A stretch of DNA of 64,000 bases. It comes from Natronobacterium haloterrestre (lineage in GTDB: Archaea > Halobacteriota > Halobacteria > Halobacteriales > Natrialbaceae). The notes under the pieces were generated by a model, which saw only the letters and a list, made by a program, of their open reading frames with translations, did not search any database and had not been told where the DNA came from. The position numbers and the translations under genes are program-made. The DNA lies in contig NZ_FOKW01000001.1 of NCBI RefSeq assembly GCF_900112205.1, forward strand, positions 62,001 through 126,000, given 5' to 3'. This document shows positions 40,543 to 50,252 of this stretch, one piece after another (the stretch's first letter is position 1; each line of letters starts with the position of its first letter).

Positions 40543-41751
40543 TCAGGGCACGGACATCTCGTCGAACGCCGCGGCCGCCGTCCGCGTCCCCTTCGAGATC
40601 AGCACGTCGCCGCCGCGGATTTCGGCGTTCGCGTCGCCGACGAGCAACCATCCTTCGTCGGGCCGCCGGACGGCGATCACGGACATCGTCGTCTCCGTGT
40701 CCGGGACGCCGGCGACGATCTCCCTGCCGTCGAGTTCGCTGCCCGGTTCGACCTCGACGCGGGTGATGATCTCGTCGCTCTCCTCGACGGCCAACTGGAC
40801 GACCGGGTGGACGTCGATCTCCCGGAGTACGCCCTCGCTGATGTCGATCGCCGCGTCGCTGATCACCTCGGTGGCGCTGCCCAGGTGGATCAGGCCCCGC
40901 AGGGCAACGGGGTCCGGCGCGTCCTCGGCCGCCCGGAGCGTCCAGGCCTCGAACCGCGACTCCAGGGCGTCGACCTCGACCTCGAGGTTCCGAACCTCCT
41001 CGGCCAGGGCCTCGCTATCGAAGAGGACGGCGCTGTAGGCCAGGTCGACGGCCAGTTCCGAGAGGTTCTTCATGTGGACGATCGTGTCGACCGCCCGCTC
41101 GAGGTCCTCGATGTCGGGGGTATCTGCGGTCGGCGGCTCGTAGCCCGTTCCGGTCATCGTCTCACAGACGTCGCCGATGGCGATCTCGGGACCGCGCAGG
41201 AGTGCGACGTCGTCGCCCCTGATCGTCGTCGTCGGACCGGGGTTGAGCAGCCACTCGTCCCCGCGCCGGAGCGCGATCACTCGGACGCCGGTCTCGGACT
41301 CGAGGTCGATGTCCTGGAGCGTGCGGTCGGCGTACACCGAGTCGGGGTCTACCACTCCGCGGACCAACGTCTCGACGGCCTCCGGGAGGGCCGTCCGCAT
41401 CGCCTCCGGCAGGCCGATGTCCTCGAGGACGACCTTCGCGATGTCGCCGGCAGCGTCGCTGATGTCGTCGGCGGCGGTGACGATCCCCAGGACGGGTGCG
41501 AGCTGTTCGGCGTCTTTCGGCTTGCGGACGGCCATCATCAGGCCCATCCGCGCGCGCATCTCGAGGACGTCCATCCGCTCCTCGAGTCGAAGCACCTCCC
41601 GGGCGATCTCTTCGCTCGAGTGAAGTACCGCGGAGTAGGCGAGGTCGATCAGCAGCTCCGCCGTGTCCTTCATCTCGACGAGCACGTCCTTGACGTTGAC
41701 GGGCTCGTACTCGATCGGTGCCGACGACGTCTCGCCCTCGAGCGGATCCAT
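40543..41751 (-). CDS. Double PhoU-like/TrkA_C regulator protein, second copy
   Basis: 402 residues with the same four-domain order as the gene at 24793: PhoU-like (EMKDTAELLIDLAYSAVL), TrkA_C (GVRVIALRRGDEWLLNPGP), PhoU-like (MKNLSELAVDLAYSAVLF), TrkA_C (TTMSVIAVRRPDEGWLLVGD). No membrane helices. The similarity is moderate, so the duplication is not recent. In this copy the gene faces the serS promoter and lies about 1.2 kb from the second MgtE pair. Confidence 0.88.
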   Translation of the reverse strand: MDPLEGETSSAPIEYEPVNVKDVLVEMKDTAELLIDLAYSAVLHSSEEIAREVLRLEERMDVLEMRARMGLMMAVRKPKDAEQLAPVLGIVTAADDISDAAGDIAKVVLEDIGLPEAMRTALPEAVETLVRGVVDPDSVYADRTLQDIDLESETGVRVIALRRGDEWLLNPGPTTTIRGDDVALLRGPEIAIGDVCETMTGTGYEPPTADTPDIEDLERAVDTIVHMKNLSELAVDLAYSAVLFDSEALAEEVRNLEVEVDALESRFEAWTLRAAEDAPDPVALRGLIHLGSATEVISDAAIDISEGVLREIDVHPVVQLAVEESDEIITRVEVEPGSELDGREIVAGVPDTETTMSVIAVRRPDEGWLLVGDANAEIRGGDVLISKGTRTAAAAFDEMSVP

Positions 41752-41904
41752 ACCTTAACCAACTCTGCCGGTCCAAAAAACGTTTTCCGCCCCGGATTCC
41801 TGGCTGGCGTCGCTCGGTTCTCCCCCGGCGATCGACCCCGGGCGGTTCCGACGCCACGCGATCTTCCGATACGGTTTTGGACGGCCGTCCTGAATTCACG
41901 GGTA

Positions 41905-43284
41905 ATGCTTGACCGGACGTACGTACGCGAGAATCCCGACGAGGTTCGGGACGCCCTCGACAACCGGGGTGCCGACGTCGACCTCGACGAGATTCTCGAC
42001 CTCGACGAGCGGTGGCGGGAACTGAAAGCCCGCGGCGACGAACTGCGCCACGAGCGCAACCAGATCACCGAGCAGATCGGCCAACTGGTCGCGGCGGGGA
42101 AACAGGAGGAGAAAGACGAGGCCATCGAGCAGTCCAAGGAACTGAAAGCCGAGATCGAGGACGTCGAGGCCGAAGCCGACGAACTCCAGGAGGAACTCCG
42201 GGAGCGAATGCTCGAGATTCCCCAGGTGCCCCACGAGAGCGTCCCGCTCGGCGTCGACGAGCGCCACAACGTCGAGGACCGCCGCTGGGGGTTCGACGAC
42301 CTGCGGGACGTACCCGAGGACGTGACGCCCCACTACGAACTCGGCGAGGAGATGGACATCATCGACGAGGACCGCGGTGCCAAGACCACCGGTGCCGGCT
42401 TCTACTTCCTCAAGGGCGACGGCGCGCGCTTAGAGCACGCGCTCATCCAGTTCATGATGGATATCCACCGCGAGCAGGGGTACGTCGACCTCTTCCCGCC
42501 GGTGCCGGTCAAGAGCGCGGCGATGCGCGGCACCGGCCAGTTCCCGAAGTTCACCGACGACGCCTATCGCCTCGGCGGCAGCAACGACGAGGAGTACGAG
42601 GAAGAGGACCTCTGGCTCTGCCCCACGGCGGAGGTCCCGGTCACCAACATGTACGCCGGCGACATCCTCCTGCAGGACGACCTCCCGCTGAAACACCAGG
42701 CCTACACCCCGAACTTCCGGCGCGAGGCCGGGGAACACGGCACCGAAACGCGGGGCATCGTCCGGGTCCACCAGTTCAACAAGGTCGAACTCGTCAACTT
42801 CGTCGAACCCGAGAACAGCTACGACCGCCTCGAGGAACTGCTCGACGAGGCGGAGGAGGTGCTCCGACGGCTCGAGCTTCCCTACCGCATCCTCGAGCTC
42901 TGTACCGGTGACCTCACCTTCGCGAGCGCGAAGACCTACGACATCGAGGTCTGGGCCCCCGCCGACGACATGGACGACGGCCCCGACCACGGCGGCCGCT
43001 GGCTCGAGGTCTCGTCGGCGTCGAACTTCGAGGACTTCCAGGCCCGCCGTGCCGGCCTGCGCTACCGACCCGAACGCCACGAGTCGGCCGAGTACCTGCA
43101 CACGCTGAACGCCTCGGGGCTCGCGATCCCGCGCGTGATGGTGGCCATCCTCGAGTACTACCAGAACGAGGACGGTACCGTCACGGTTCCGGAGGCGCTG
43201 CGACCGTACATGGACGGCCAGGAAGTCATCGAGGGCCACGAGAAGGTCGGCGAAGCCGCGCTGGGTGCGGGCGAACGCGAGTAA
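41905..43284 (+). CDS. serS: Seryl-tRNA synthetase
   Basis: 459 residues, class II. The N-terminal long coiled-coil arm (EKDEAIEQSKELKAEIEDVEAE in parts, residues ~35-100) holds the tRNA. The class II motifs are visible: motif 2 in NFRREAGEHGTETRGIVRVHQF and motif 3 in ALNASGLAIPRVMVAILEYYQ, in parts. It attaches serine to tRNA-Ser and tRNA-Sec, if present. It is the bacterial/archaeal common type, not the methanogen type. A CGGTTTTGG box is about 28 bases before the ATG at 41905. Confidence 0.95.
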   Translation: MLDRTYVRENPDEVRDALDNRGADVDLDEILDLDERWRELKARGDELRHERNQITEQIGQLVAAGKQEEKDEAIEQSKELKAEIEDVEAEADELQEELRERMLEIPQVPHESVPLGVDERHNVEDRRWGFDDLRDVPEDVTPHYELGEEMDIIDEDRGAKTTGAGFYFLKGDGARLEHALIQFMMDIHREQGYVDLFPPVPVKSAAMRGTGQFPKFTDDAYRLGGSNDEEYEEEDLWLCPTAEVPVTNMYAGDILLQDDLPLKHQAYTPNFRREAGEHGTETRGIVRVHQFNKVELVNFVEPENSYDRLEELLDEAEEVLRRLELPYRILELCTGDLTFASAKTYDIEVWAPADDMDDGPDHGGRWLEVSSASNFEDFQARRAGLRYRPERHESAEYLHTLNASGLAIPRVMVAILEYYQNEDGTVTVPEALRPYMDGQEVIEGHEKVGEAALGAGERE

Positions 43285-43285
43285 C

Positions 43286-43315
43286 AGTACCAGTACCAGT
43301 ATCGGTACCGGTACC
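43286..43315. repeat. Hexanucleotide tandem repeat downstream of serS
   Basis: Five 6-base units in register: AGTACC, AGTACC, AGTATC, GGTACC, GGTACC, beginning 2 bases after the serS stop. The unit type is shared with the repeat at 28926-28979. Confidence 0.7.
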
Positions 43316-43442
43316 GTCGGTTCCGCCGCAACTTCGTCTTTCGATCCCCGATCCGATGCCCGTCCCGTGGCGGCCTCGAGCCGAATCGACGACAACGAAT
43401 TTCTCTCGTAACAAATATGATCTTCAACTATGTCTTCCCGCT

Positions 43443-43589
43443 ATGCATATTAGCCTCGGGCAGAAGGCGATCGTCGCGACCGTCGGTGTCCTGTTCGCGC
43501 TCGGTGCTGTGGTGGTATTTCCCTGGGCGCTGACGATCATCGCCTTCGCCGTGATGATCCCGTTCTTTTACACCGTGCTTGGGGCCTGA
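43443..43589 (+). CDS. Very small membrane protein
   Basis: 48 residues, almost all hydrophobic after MHISLGQK: AIVATVGVLFALGAVVVFPW and ALTIIAFAVMIPFFYTVLGA, so one or two membrane helices. An AACAAATA box about 28 bases before the ATG supports it as a leaderless gene. No known family is recognised. It sits between serS and the EF-2 gene. Confidence 0.55.
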   Translation: MHISLGQKAIVATVGVLFALGAVVVFPWALTIIAFAVMIPFFYTVLGA

Positions 43590-43674
43590 ACCGTCGGCCT
43601 CGGTACCTGCGGTGGCTCGAGTCGCGACGTCGATGGAGGGCACTCGCTACTCACACCCGTGTCTCCGTGCTTCG

Positions 43675-43698
43675 AAAAACGGCGTACCGAAGAGAAAA
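43675..43698 (-). terminator. T-rich termination region after EF-2
   Basis: Downstream of the EF-2 stop on the minus strand there are two T-runs, CGTTTTCTC (about 43693-43699) and CGTTTTTCG (43675-43679). Archaeal termination commonly needs only such T-runs. Confidence 0.4.
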
Positions 43699-43746
43699 CG
43701 AAGCGGCGAACGGACCGCGACAGTGCCGGTCCGGGCCGTGGACGCC

Positions 43747-45933
43747 TTAGATGTAGTCGATCTGCTCGGGCAGTTCGAGCTTCATGCCCTTGCGCTCGCG
43801 GATCTCCATGATCTTCTCGCGCTGGAGCGAGTCGGACATGACCTCGAAGCCGGCGTTCTCCGTGTTCCAGGACGCGCGACCCTCGGTCGCGGAGCGGATG
43901 TCGGAGGCGAAGCCGATCATCTCGCCGACGGGCGCGATGCCCTCGACGACCATCAGATCGCCTTCCTGGTACATGTCGTCGACGCGGCCACGACGGCCCT
44001 GGATCTCGCCCGAGGCCGCACCCATGTGGTCGTTGGGCACGTCGATGCGGACGTCCTGCATCGGCTCGAGCATCTTGATCTTGCCGTCGATCAGGGCGTT
44101 GTGGACCGCTTCACGGACCGCAGGGATGACCTGGGCCGGGCCGCGGTGGATGGTGTCCTCGTGGAGTCGGGCGTCGTGCAGGCGGATGAGCGTCCCCTGG
44201 ACCGGCTCGTTGGCGAGCGGACCGTTGTCCAGGGCCTCCTCGAGACCCTCGACGACCAGTTCCATCGTCTCGTTTAAGTGCTGGATACCCTTCGTGTCGT
44301 CGATGAGGATGTTCGTCCCGTGGATGGTCTCGACGTTCTGGGACGTGTCCTTGTCCATGCCGGCCTCCTGCAGGGCCTCGCGGCGTTCCTGCTCGGGCAT
44401 GTCCATCGACGCTTCGCCGAGCTTGATCGTCTCGACGAGGTCGTCCGTCATCGGCTCGATGGAGATGTAGAAGCGGTTGTGGCGGTTCGGCGAGATGCCC
44501 TCGACCTCGGCGCTTGGCTCCTGGGGCTGCTCGCGGTAGACGACGATCGGCTCACCCGTATTCACGGGGATGCCCTGATTCTTCTCGATACGCTGGGTGA
44601 TGACCTCGAGGTGGAGTTCACCCTGCCCGGAGATCAGGTGCTCGCCGGTGTCCTCGTTGATGTCGATCTGGATCGTCGGGTCCTCCTTGGAGACCTGGCG
44701 CAGCGTCTCGATCAGCTTCGGTAGGTCGTCCATGTTCTGGGCCTCGACGGACTTCGTGATGACCGGCTCGGAGATGTGTTCGATCGACTCGAACGGCGTC
44801 ATCTCGACGCTCGAGACGGTCGAGCCGGCGATGGCGTCTTTCAACCCAGTCACCGCAGCGATGTTACCCGCGGGGACTTCCTCGACTTCCTCGCGTTCGC
44901 CACCCATGAAGACGCCCACGGACTGAATGCGGTTCTTGCCCGCGGTCCCGGAGACGTACAGCTCTTGACCCTTCTCGAGGCTCCCCGAGAAGACGCGACC
45001 GGAGGCGATCTCGCCGGCGTGGGGGTCCATCGAGATGTCGGTGACCATGAAGACGACCTCGCCGTCCTCGTCGACCAGGCGCATGCCCTCTGCGAGCTCG
45101 GTGTCGTCGTCGCCGCGCCAGATGCGTGGAATACGTCGGGGCTGGGCGTCGACGGGGTTGGGGAAGTGCTCACAGACCATGTCGAGCACGACGTCCGACA
45201 GCGGGGTCTTCTCGTGGAGTTCCTGGCGCTTGTCGGCGCGCTCGAGTTCCATGATCTCGGCGAAGTCCATCCCGGTACGCTGCATCGACGGCATGGAGAC
45301 GCCCCACTTGTACAGCGCGGAACCGAACCCGACGGTGCCGTCCTCGACGGAGACGGTCCAATCGTCGACGTCGTCCATGTCCTCGGTCATCCCGCGGATG
45401 AGTTCGTTGACGTCGCGGATGACCGAGAGGAGTCGCTCCTGCATCTCCTCGGGGCCTTCCTGCAGTTCGGAGATCAGGCGGTCGACCTTGTTGATGAACA
45501 GGGTCGGCTTGACGCCCTCGCGCAGCGCCTGGCGCAGGACGGTCTCGGTCTGGGGCATCGCCCCTTCGACGGCGTCGACGACCACCAGCGCGCCGTCGAC
45601 GGCACGCATCGCACGGGTGACGTCGCCACCGAAGTCGACGTGGCCCGGCGTGTCGATGAGGTTGATGAGGTGGTTGGTACCCTCGTACTCGTGGGTCATC
45701 GAGACGTTCGCTGCGTCGATGGTGATCCCACGTTCCTGCTCGTCTTCCTCCGTGTCCATCGCGAGCTGTTCGCCGGCAGTCTCGTCGGAGATCATGCCCG
45801 CACCAGCCAGCAGGTTGTCGGAGAGAGTCGTTTTTCCGTGGTCGACGTGAGCGGCGATGGCGATGTTCCGGATGTTCTCCGGTTCGTCCATCAGCCGTTC
45901 ACACTCCTGGACGATCTTCTTGCGTCGGCCCAT
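43747..45933 (-). CDS. fusA: Elongation factor EF-2
   Basis: 728 residues. GTPase motifs: AHVDHGKTT (28-36), later [10 protein letters not shown] and NKVDR. The diphthamide-site His is in the IHRGPAQ motif, at residue 596, which is 132 residues from the C-terminus, as in other archaeal EF-2. It drives ribosome translocation. The ATG at 45933 is used; the frame upstream is not conserved. CCCTTTTGAC about 28 bases before it is a promoter candidate. In the usual haloarchaeal order EF-2 follows S7; here a chemoreceptor and a HEFSH-motif gene lie between. Confidence 0.96.
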   Translation of the reverse strand: MGRRKKIVQECERLMDEPENIRNIAIAAHVDHGKTTLSDNLLAGAGMISDETAGEQLAMDTEEDEQERGITIDAANVSMTHEYEGTNHLINLIDTPGHVDFGGDVTRAMRAVDGALVVVDAVEGAMPQTETVLRQALREGVKPTLFINKVDRLISELQEGPEEMQERLLSVIRDVNELIRGMTEDMDDVDDWTVSVEDGTVGFGSALYKWGVSMPSMQRTGMDFAEIMELERADKRQELHEKTPLSDVVLDMVCEHFPNPVDAQPRRIPRIWRGDDDTELAEGMRLVDEDGEVVFMVTDISMDPHAGEIASGRVFSGSLEKGQELYVSGTAGKNRIQSVGVFMGGEREEVEEVPAGNIAAVTGLKDAIAGSTVSSVEMTPFESIEHISEPVITKSVEAQNMDDLPKLIETLRQVSKEDPTIQIDINEDTGEHLISGQGELHLEVITQRIEKNQGIPVNTGEPIVVYREQPQEPSAEVEGISPNRHNRFYISIEPMTDDLVETIKLGEASMDMPEQERREALQEAGMDKDTSQNVETIHGTNILIDDTKGIQHLNETMELVVEGLEEALDNGPLANEPVQGTLIRLHDARLHEDTIHRGPAQVIPAVREAVHNALIDGKIKMLEPMQDVRIDVPNDHMGAASGEIQGRRGRVDDMYQEGDLMVVEGIAPVGEMIGFASDIRSATEGRASWNTENAGFEVMSDSLQREKIMEIRERKGMKLELPEQIDYI

Positions 45934-46227
45934 ATACCCCCCATTACCGGTAGCGGGGTCAAAAGGGTAGTGTTTCGTCGTCGGGAGAATCCGACGCGTC
46001 TCCCGCTCGGGCGCGTGAAATATCCACTTTACGTGAGGTAACAACACGCATGAATTGTCCCGGCGGCGAACGGTCGGCGCCACCGTCGCGTCTCGAGCCA
46101 GTACCGGGTACTCGAGCCCGCAGCCGTCGTCGCCGGTCTCGGCCCCTCTCGCACGCCGGCCGTCGTCTCGCGGCCTGCGCAACCGGGCGTAAGAGACATG
46201 GTTGGACGGCTATTGGTATAGGTACGC

Positions 46228-46980
46228 ATGGACCTCCGCGTTCAGGGGCCGGGCCCGACGTCACCGTTTCTCAGCGCCCGCGACCTCTTCGAGACCGAAC
46301 ACGATCTCTCGCTCCCCGTTCACGTCCACCTCCGGGACGACCCCGACGAACGAACGTGGGCGGGCCACTACGAAGACCGCCACGTCCTCAATATCTCGAG
46401 ACAGGCCGCCTCGAGTGCGATGGCCCGGGAACTCGCCTTGCACGAGTTCTCCCACATGGCCAGATACGAGCAGGAACACCCTTCCCACACCCAGTCGATC
46501 GAGGAGGTGCTCTTCCTCGCGCTGGCCGGAAAGAGCGTCGAACGGCGGAAACTCGCCCACTGCCGCCAGATCGCCAACCACATGAAAGACATCTACGCCG
46601 ACGACATCACGCTCTCGGTCGGCCCCGGCGAGAAACTGCTTGCCTTCCTCGAGTCCAGCCTCGCGACGGCCGTCGCGGACCGACCGGACACCCCCTCGAG
46701 ACAGGGCCTTCGACTCTCGGCGAGCGCCGATCCGGAGATCACGGCCGTCAACGCGGCGTTCGCGCTGGCGCTCGCGGAACGACACGATCTCGCCGACGAG
46801 ACCCACCGACTGTACGACCTCGCGCGCGTCGCGGCGATGGACGCACCTGGGGTCGACTTCGAGGGGTTCAAGCAGCGGTTCCGGGAACTCGCGCGCGACC
46901 CCGACTCGAGCGGGTACCGGCAGGAACTCGTCGACGCGACCAGGGACTACGTGGGGGGCGAACGCCTCGCGGCGGACTGA
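46228..46980 (+). CDS. HEFSH-motif protein (DUF5781-like, putative zinc-binding)
   Basis: 250 residues. A zincin-like HExxH motif, HEFSH, lies at residues 72-76 in LALHEFSHMARYEQEHPSHT, with a further Gln-Glu-His 6-9 residues on. The protein is soluble and mostly helical. I think it matches a haloarchaeal family of unknown function (DUF5781). It might be a metallopeptidase or a regulatory protein that has kept the motif. It sits between EF-2 and S7, where translation genes are normally next to one another, and is on the opposite strand. Confidence 0.7.
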   Translation: MDLRVQGPGPTSPFLSARDLFETEHDLSLPVHVHLRDDPDERTWAGHYEDRHVLNISRQAASSAMARELALHEFSHMARYEQEHPSHTQSIEEVLFLALAGKSVERRKLAHCRQIANHMKDIYADDITLSVGPGEKLLAFLESSLATAVADRPDTPSRQGLRLSASADPEITAVNAAFALALAERHDLADETHRLYDLARVAAMDAPGVDFEGFKQRFRELARDPDSSGYRQELVDATRDYVGGERLAAD

Positions 46981-47086
46981 CACGCCGATTTCCTCTCCCA
47001 TACGGTTTACTGTCCGTCAGTTCCGGCGCAACCGCGACCCGGGCGGCGGTTGCGCCGGGAAATCCTACAGCAATCCGTAGCAGCCG

Positions 47087-49978
47087 TCACTCCGGCAGCA
47101 ACATGACGACCGACGTCGTGTTGTGGAAACCGCTCAACTGTCCGCGTTCCATACAGAGTTCGCCGTAGGTTTCTATTCCGGTGAAGGGGACCTCGAGTTC
47201 GTCGGCCATCGCGTCGACGGCCTCGCCGAACTCGTCCTCGAGGATGATCGATCGGCAGGCACAGTCGTAGACGAACCCGCCGGCGACCCCGCTCGAGCCT
47301 GTGTTTTCGACGGCTTCGCGGGCGGTGTCTCGCGCGGATTCGATCTGTTCTGGTTTGGGGCTGTGCATCACGCGCAACTCGGTTCCCTCCGGGACGCCGA
47401 CGGGGAAGTCGAGGTACCCCGCCGTCGTCAGAGAGAGTCCCGGCCAGCGGATCTTGTAGCCGTCGTCGCTGGCTCCCCGGCCCTCCTCGATACCGAACTC
47501 GAACTCGGTCAACAGCCCGAGCAACTCGAGGCTGCCGTCCTCGAGGCCCTCGACGTCGACCTCGCGGCCGCGCTCGGCGAGGTACGGTTCGACGACCTCG
47601 CGCCAGGCCTCGAAGGCCGGTTTCCCGTCGAGCTCGAGGACGCGCCCGCCTTCCGAGTTCGTCACCGTCAGTGGCTCGGAGATCGGCGAGTGGCCGTGAT
47701 CGACGCTGATCGTCACCGGCTCCGTCGACGCCAGCATACCGACGACGACGGCGTCGGAGGCGACCGTGTCGTTCCGGAAGACGTGAGTCGCGTCCATCGC
47801 CAGGTCGTCCCCGGCCGAACCGCCGACGAAGCTCACGTCGCGGCCCAGGTTGCGCTGGGTCGCGACCGCGACCTGGTCGCCGACGCCCGCCAGCCCGTCG
47901 TGGAGGACGATCGCCGACCGGTGGGGGTATCCCTCGACCGAGGCCGGAAGCCCGTCGACGGCCTCGTTGACCGCGGCCGCGACGCCCGCCGAGAGGTCGG
48001 TGCCGATGCCGCTGAAAAACCGGATCGAGTCGCTGGCCACGAGCGCGACGGTCACGCTCCCCTCGGTACTGGTCCCCTCGGTGAACTCGCCCGACGACGA
48101 GGAACCGATCAACTCGACGTCGTCCCCGACGACCGACCGGATCCCGGAGAGTACGGCCTCGTAGTCGTACTCCGGCGAACAGAACACCTGCCCGAAGTCG
48201 ACGCGGCCGTCGGTCTCGAGGCCTTCGGCCGCCCGTGTCGCGGCTTCCTTCCCGACCGTGAACCCGTCGTCGCCGTCGGCGACGCCGCTTGCGAACTGGG
48301 TCGACAAGCCGTCGTCGTCGACGTCGGTGAACTCGAACGCCGTTTCCCCGGCCGCGTCGGCGTTCCCGTCCCGAGCGGCCGGTTCACCGTCGGCCTCGCG
48401 TTCGTCGCCGGCGGTCGACGCCGCCGTCGCCGTGGCCACGTCCGCATCCGCGGCTGCGGCCGCGGCCGCGGCGTCGCCGTCCTCGGAGTCCGGAAGCGTC
48501 CGCTCGTGGCCCGGCACCTCCGCGCGCGCCTTGTACATATCGAGCGTGTCCCGGAGCCACGCCGCATTCTCCGCGAGTTCGGCCGCGCCGTCCGAGACGC
48601 TCGAGAGCGCGGACGTCTGTTCTTCGGCCGAGGCGGCGACGTTCGCGGCCAGCCCCGACGTCCGTTCACTGATCGTCGCCGTCTCGTCGACCAGTGCGAC
48701 GACCTGCTGGGTCGACTCGGCCTGCTGGTCGGCGGCCGCGTGGATCTCCTGGACCCCGTCGTTGGTCCCCTCGGCGTACTCGGCGATCTCCTCGAGTGCG
48801 GCCAGCGCGTGCTCGACCGAGTCGGTGTGGTCCGCGATCATCGCCTCGGTCTCGGTGACCGTCTGCGTCGCCGACGCGGTCCGTTCCTGGATCCGCTCGA
48901 GGCGAGTCTCGATCCGTTCGGCGGCCGACTGGACCTCGCTCGCGAGGTCTTTGACCTCCGAGGCGACGACCGCGAACCCTTCGCCGTCGTCCCCGCCACT
49001 CCCGCGGGAGGCCTCGATGTTGGCGTTCAACGCCAGCATGTTCGTCTGGTGGGCGATGTCGGCGATCAGTTCGACCAGTTCGTCGATCGCCTCGACGTCT
49101 TCGTTGAGCGTCTCGATCGCCTCGACGGCCTCGGCCGACCCCGTCTCGATCTCCTCGAGGCCGTCGATGGCCGTCCGCGCCGCTTCCCTTCCCTTGTGGC
49201 CGGTCTCGACGGTCTCGGCCGAGAGCGATGCGACGCGTTCCGAGCGGCTCGCGATCTCCTCGATGTTCGACGAGAGGACGTCCATCTCGGCGTTGACTGC
49301 CTCGAGGCGCTCGGACTGGACCGAGGAGCCGTCGGCGATCTCCTGGATGTCGTCGCTGATCTCCGTACTCGCCGCGGTCACCTCGTCCGTGCCCGCCAGC
49401 AGTTCGTCGCTCGAGGTGACCACCAGCGCCACGAAGTCCTTGAGCTGGCGGATCGTCCCCTCGAGTTCGTCCATCATCGCGTTGAACTCCTCGGCGACGT
49501 CAAGCGGCGCGTCCTCGTCGGGTTCGATCCGGTGGGCGAGCCGCCCGGCCGCACACAGCCCCATCGCTTCCTCGAGATCGGCTGCCTGTGCCTCGATCCG
49601 TTCGTTTCGGGCCTCGAGACTGTCGATTTCTTCCTCGAGCTCGCTCGTCCGTTCGCGGAGCCTGCGGTTCTCCTTGAGCGTCGACTCGAGGGCGTCGCCC
49701 AAGTCCGTGGCGTCGTTCATCGCGTCGAACTCGTAACCGACGGCCTCGGCGTCGCCGGGCCTCGCTTCGGTCTCGATCCGCTCGAGCGTGCTATCGATAT
49801 GACTGCTCGACCAGTGGCCAAGCACCGTTCCGACGACGACGATCAGCGCACCGCCGCCAAGCAGGCCCGGCAATCCGGCCAGGAACCCGGCGCCGACGAC
49901 CGCGGCTGCGATGCCGACCGATAGTACTCCGAACCGGAACGCGGACGCTGCTGACGACGAGCCGAATACCCACTCCAT
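47087..49978 (-). CDS. Membrane chemoreceptor with C-terminal FIST domains
   Basis: 963 residues. The N-terminus has two membrane helices (residues ~10-50). A coiled region leads into a methyl-accepting signalling domain with the tip IAHQTNMLALNANIEASRGSG and VVASEVKDLASEVQ, ending near residue 480. After an Ala/Asp-rich linker (about 485-570) comes FIST_N (FGQVFCSPEYDYEAVLSGI...SSSGEFTEG) and FIST_C (NSEGGRVLELDGKPAFEAWRE), to the end at residue 963. FIST is a ligand-sensing domain for small molecules, possibly amino acids. Usual order is sensor first; here the sensor is behind the signalling part. It lies between S7 and EF-2. Confidence 0.85.
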   Translation of the reverse strand: MEWVFGSSSAASAFRFGVLSVGIAAAVVGAGFLAGLPGLLGGGALIVVVGTVLGHWSSSHIDSTLERIETEARPGDAEAVGYEFDAMNDATDLGDALESTLKENRRLRERTSELEEEIDSLEARNERIEAQAADLEEAMGLCAAGRLAHRIEPDEDAPLDVAEEFNAMMDELEGTIRQLKDFVALVVTSSDELLAGTDEVTAASTEISDDIQEIADGSSVQSERLEAVNAEMDVLSSNIEEIASRSERVASLSAETVETGHKGREAARTAIDGLEEIETGSAEAVEAIETLNEDVEAIDELVELIADIAHQTNMLALNANIEASRGSGGDDGEGFAVVASEVKDLASEVQSAAERIETRLERIQERTASATQTVTETEAMIADHTDSVEHALAALEEIAEYAEGTNDGVQEIHAAADQQAESTQQVVALVDETATISERTSGLAANVAASAEEQTSALSSVSDGAAELAENAAWLRDTLDMYKARAEVPGHERTLPDSEDGDAAAAAAAADADVATATAASTAGDEREADGEPAARDGNADAAGETAFEFTDVDDDGLSTQFASGVADGDDGFTVGKEAATRAAEGLETDGRVDFGQVFCSPEYDYEAVLSGIRSVVGDDVELIGSSSSGEFTEGTSTEGSVTVALVASDSIRFFSGIGTDLSAGVAAAVNEAVDGLPASVEGYPHRSAIVLHDGLAGVGDQVAVATQRNLGRDVSFVGGSAGDDLAMDATHVFRNDTVASDAVVVGMLASTEPVTISVDHGHSPISEPLTVTNSEGGRVLELDGKPAFEAWREVVEPYLAERGREVDVEGLEDGSLELLGLLTEFEFGIEEGRGASDDGYKIRWPGLSLTTAGYLDFPVGVPEGTELRVMHSPKPEQIESARDTAREAVENTGSSGVAGGFVYDCACRSIILEDEFGEAVDAMADELEVPFTGIETYGELCMERGQLSGFHNTTSVVMLLPE

Positions 49979-50194
49979 GCGACCACCATGATATCCAGCG
50001 TACAAGAATGTCGTGATAAAAACTCGAGCGGCGTACATTCGACCGGCCGACGGGCTGGGGACGTCGGGAAGAAACGCTTCCGTGGTTGGAATTTCCGCCC
50101 ACTTTTCCGGTACTCGAGTCGCTGCCGTGGTTGCGGGATGGGGGACACGGTGTGCCGGGTGGAGAATCGGAGCGGGCGCTACGGATGCGGGCGC

Positions 50195-50232
50195 AAAAAA
50201 ACGGAAAGAGAACGATCGACCGCGCGACGGTC
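50195..50232 (-). terminator. Hairpin and T7 terminator after rps7
   Basis: On the minus strand a stem GACCG/CGGTC (50218-50222 and 50228-50232) precedes CGTTTTTTTGCG, a run of seven T at 50195-50201. It is about 50 bases after the rps7 stop and would end the rps12-rps7 transcript. Confidence 0.6.
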
Positions 50233-50252
50233 GGCCGTCGGTGTGACCGTCG

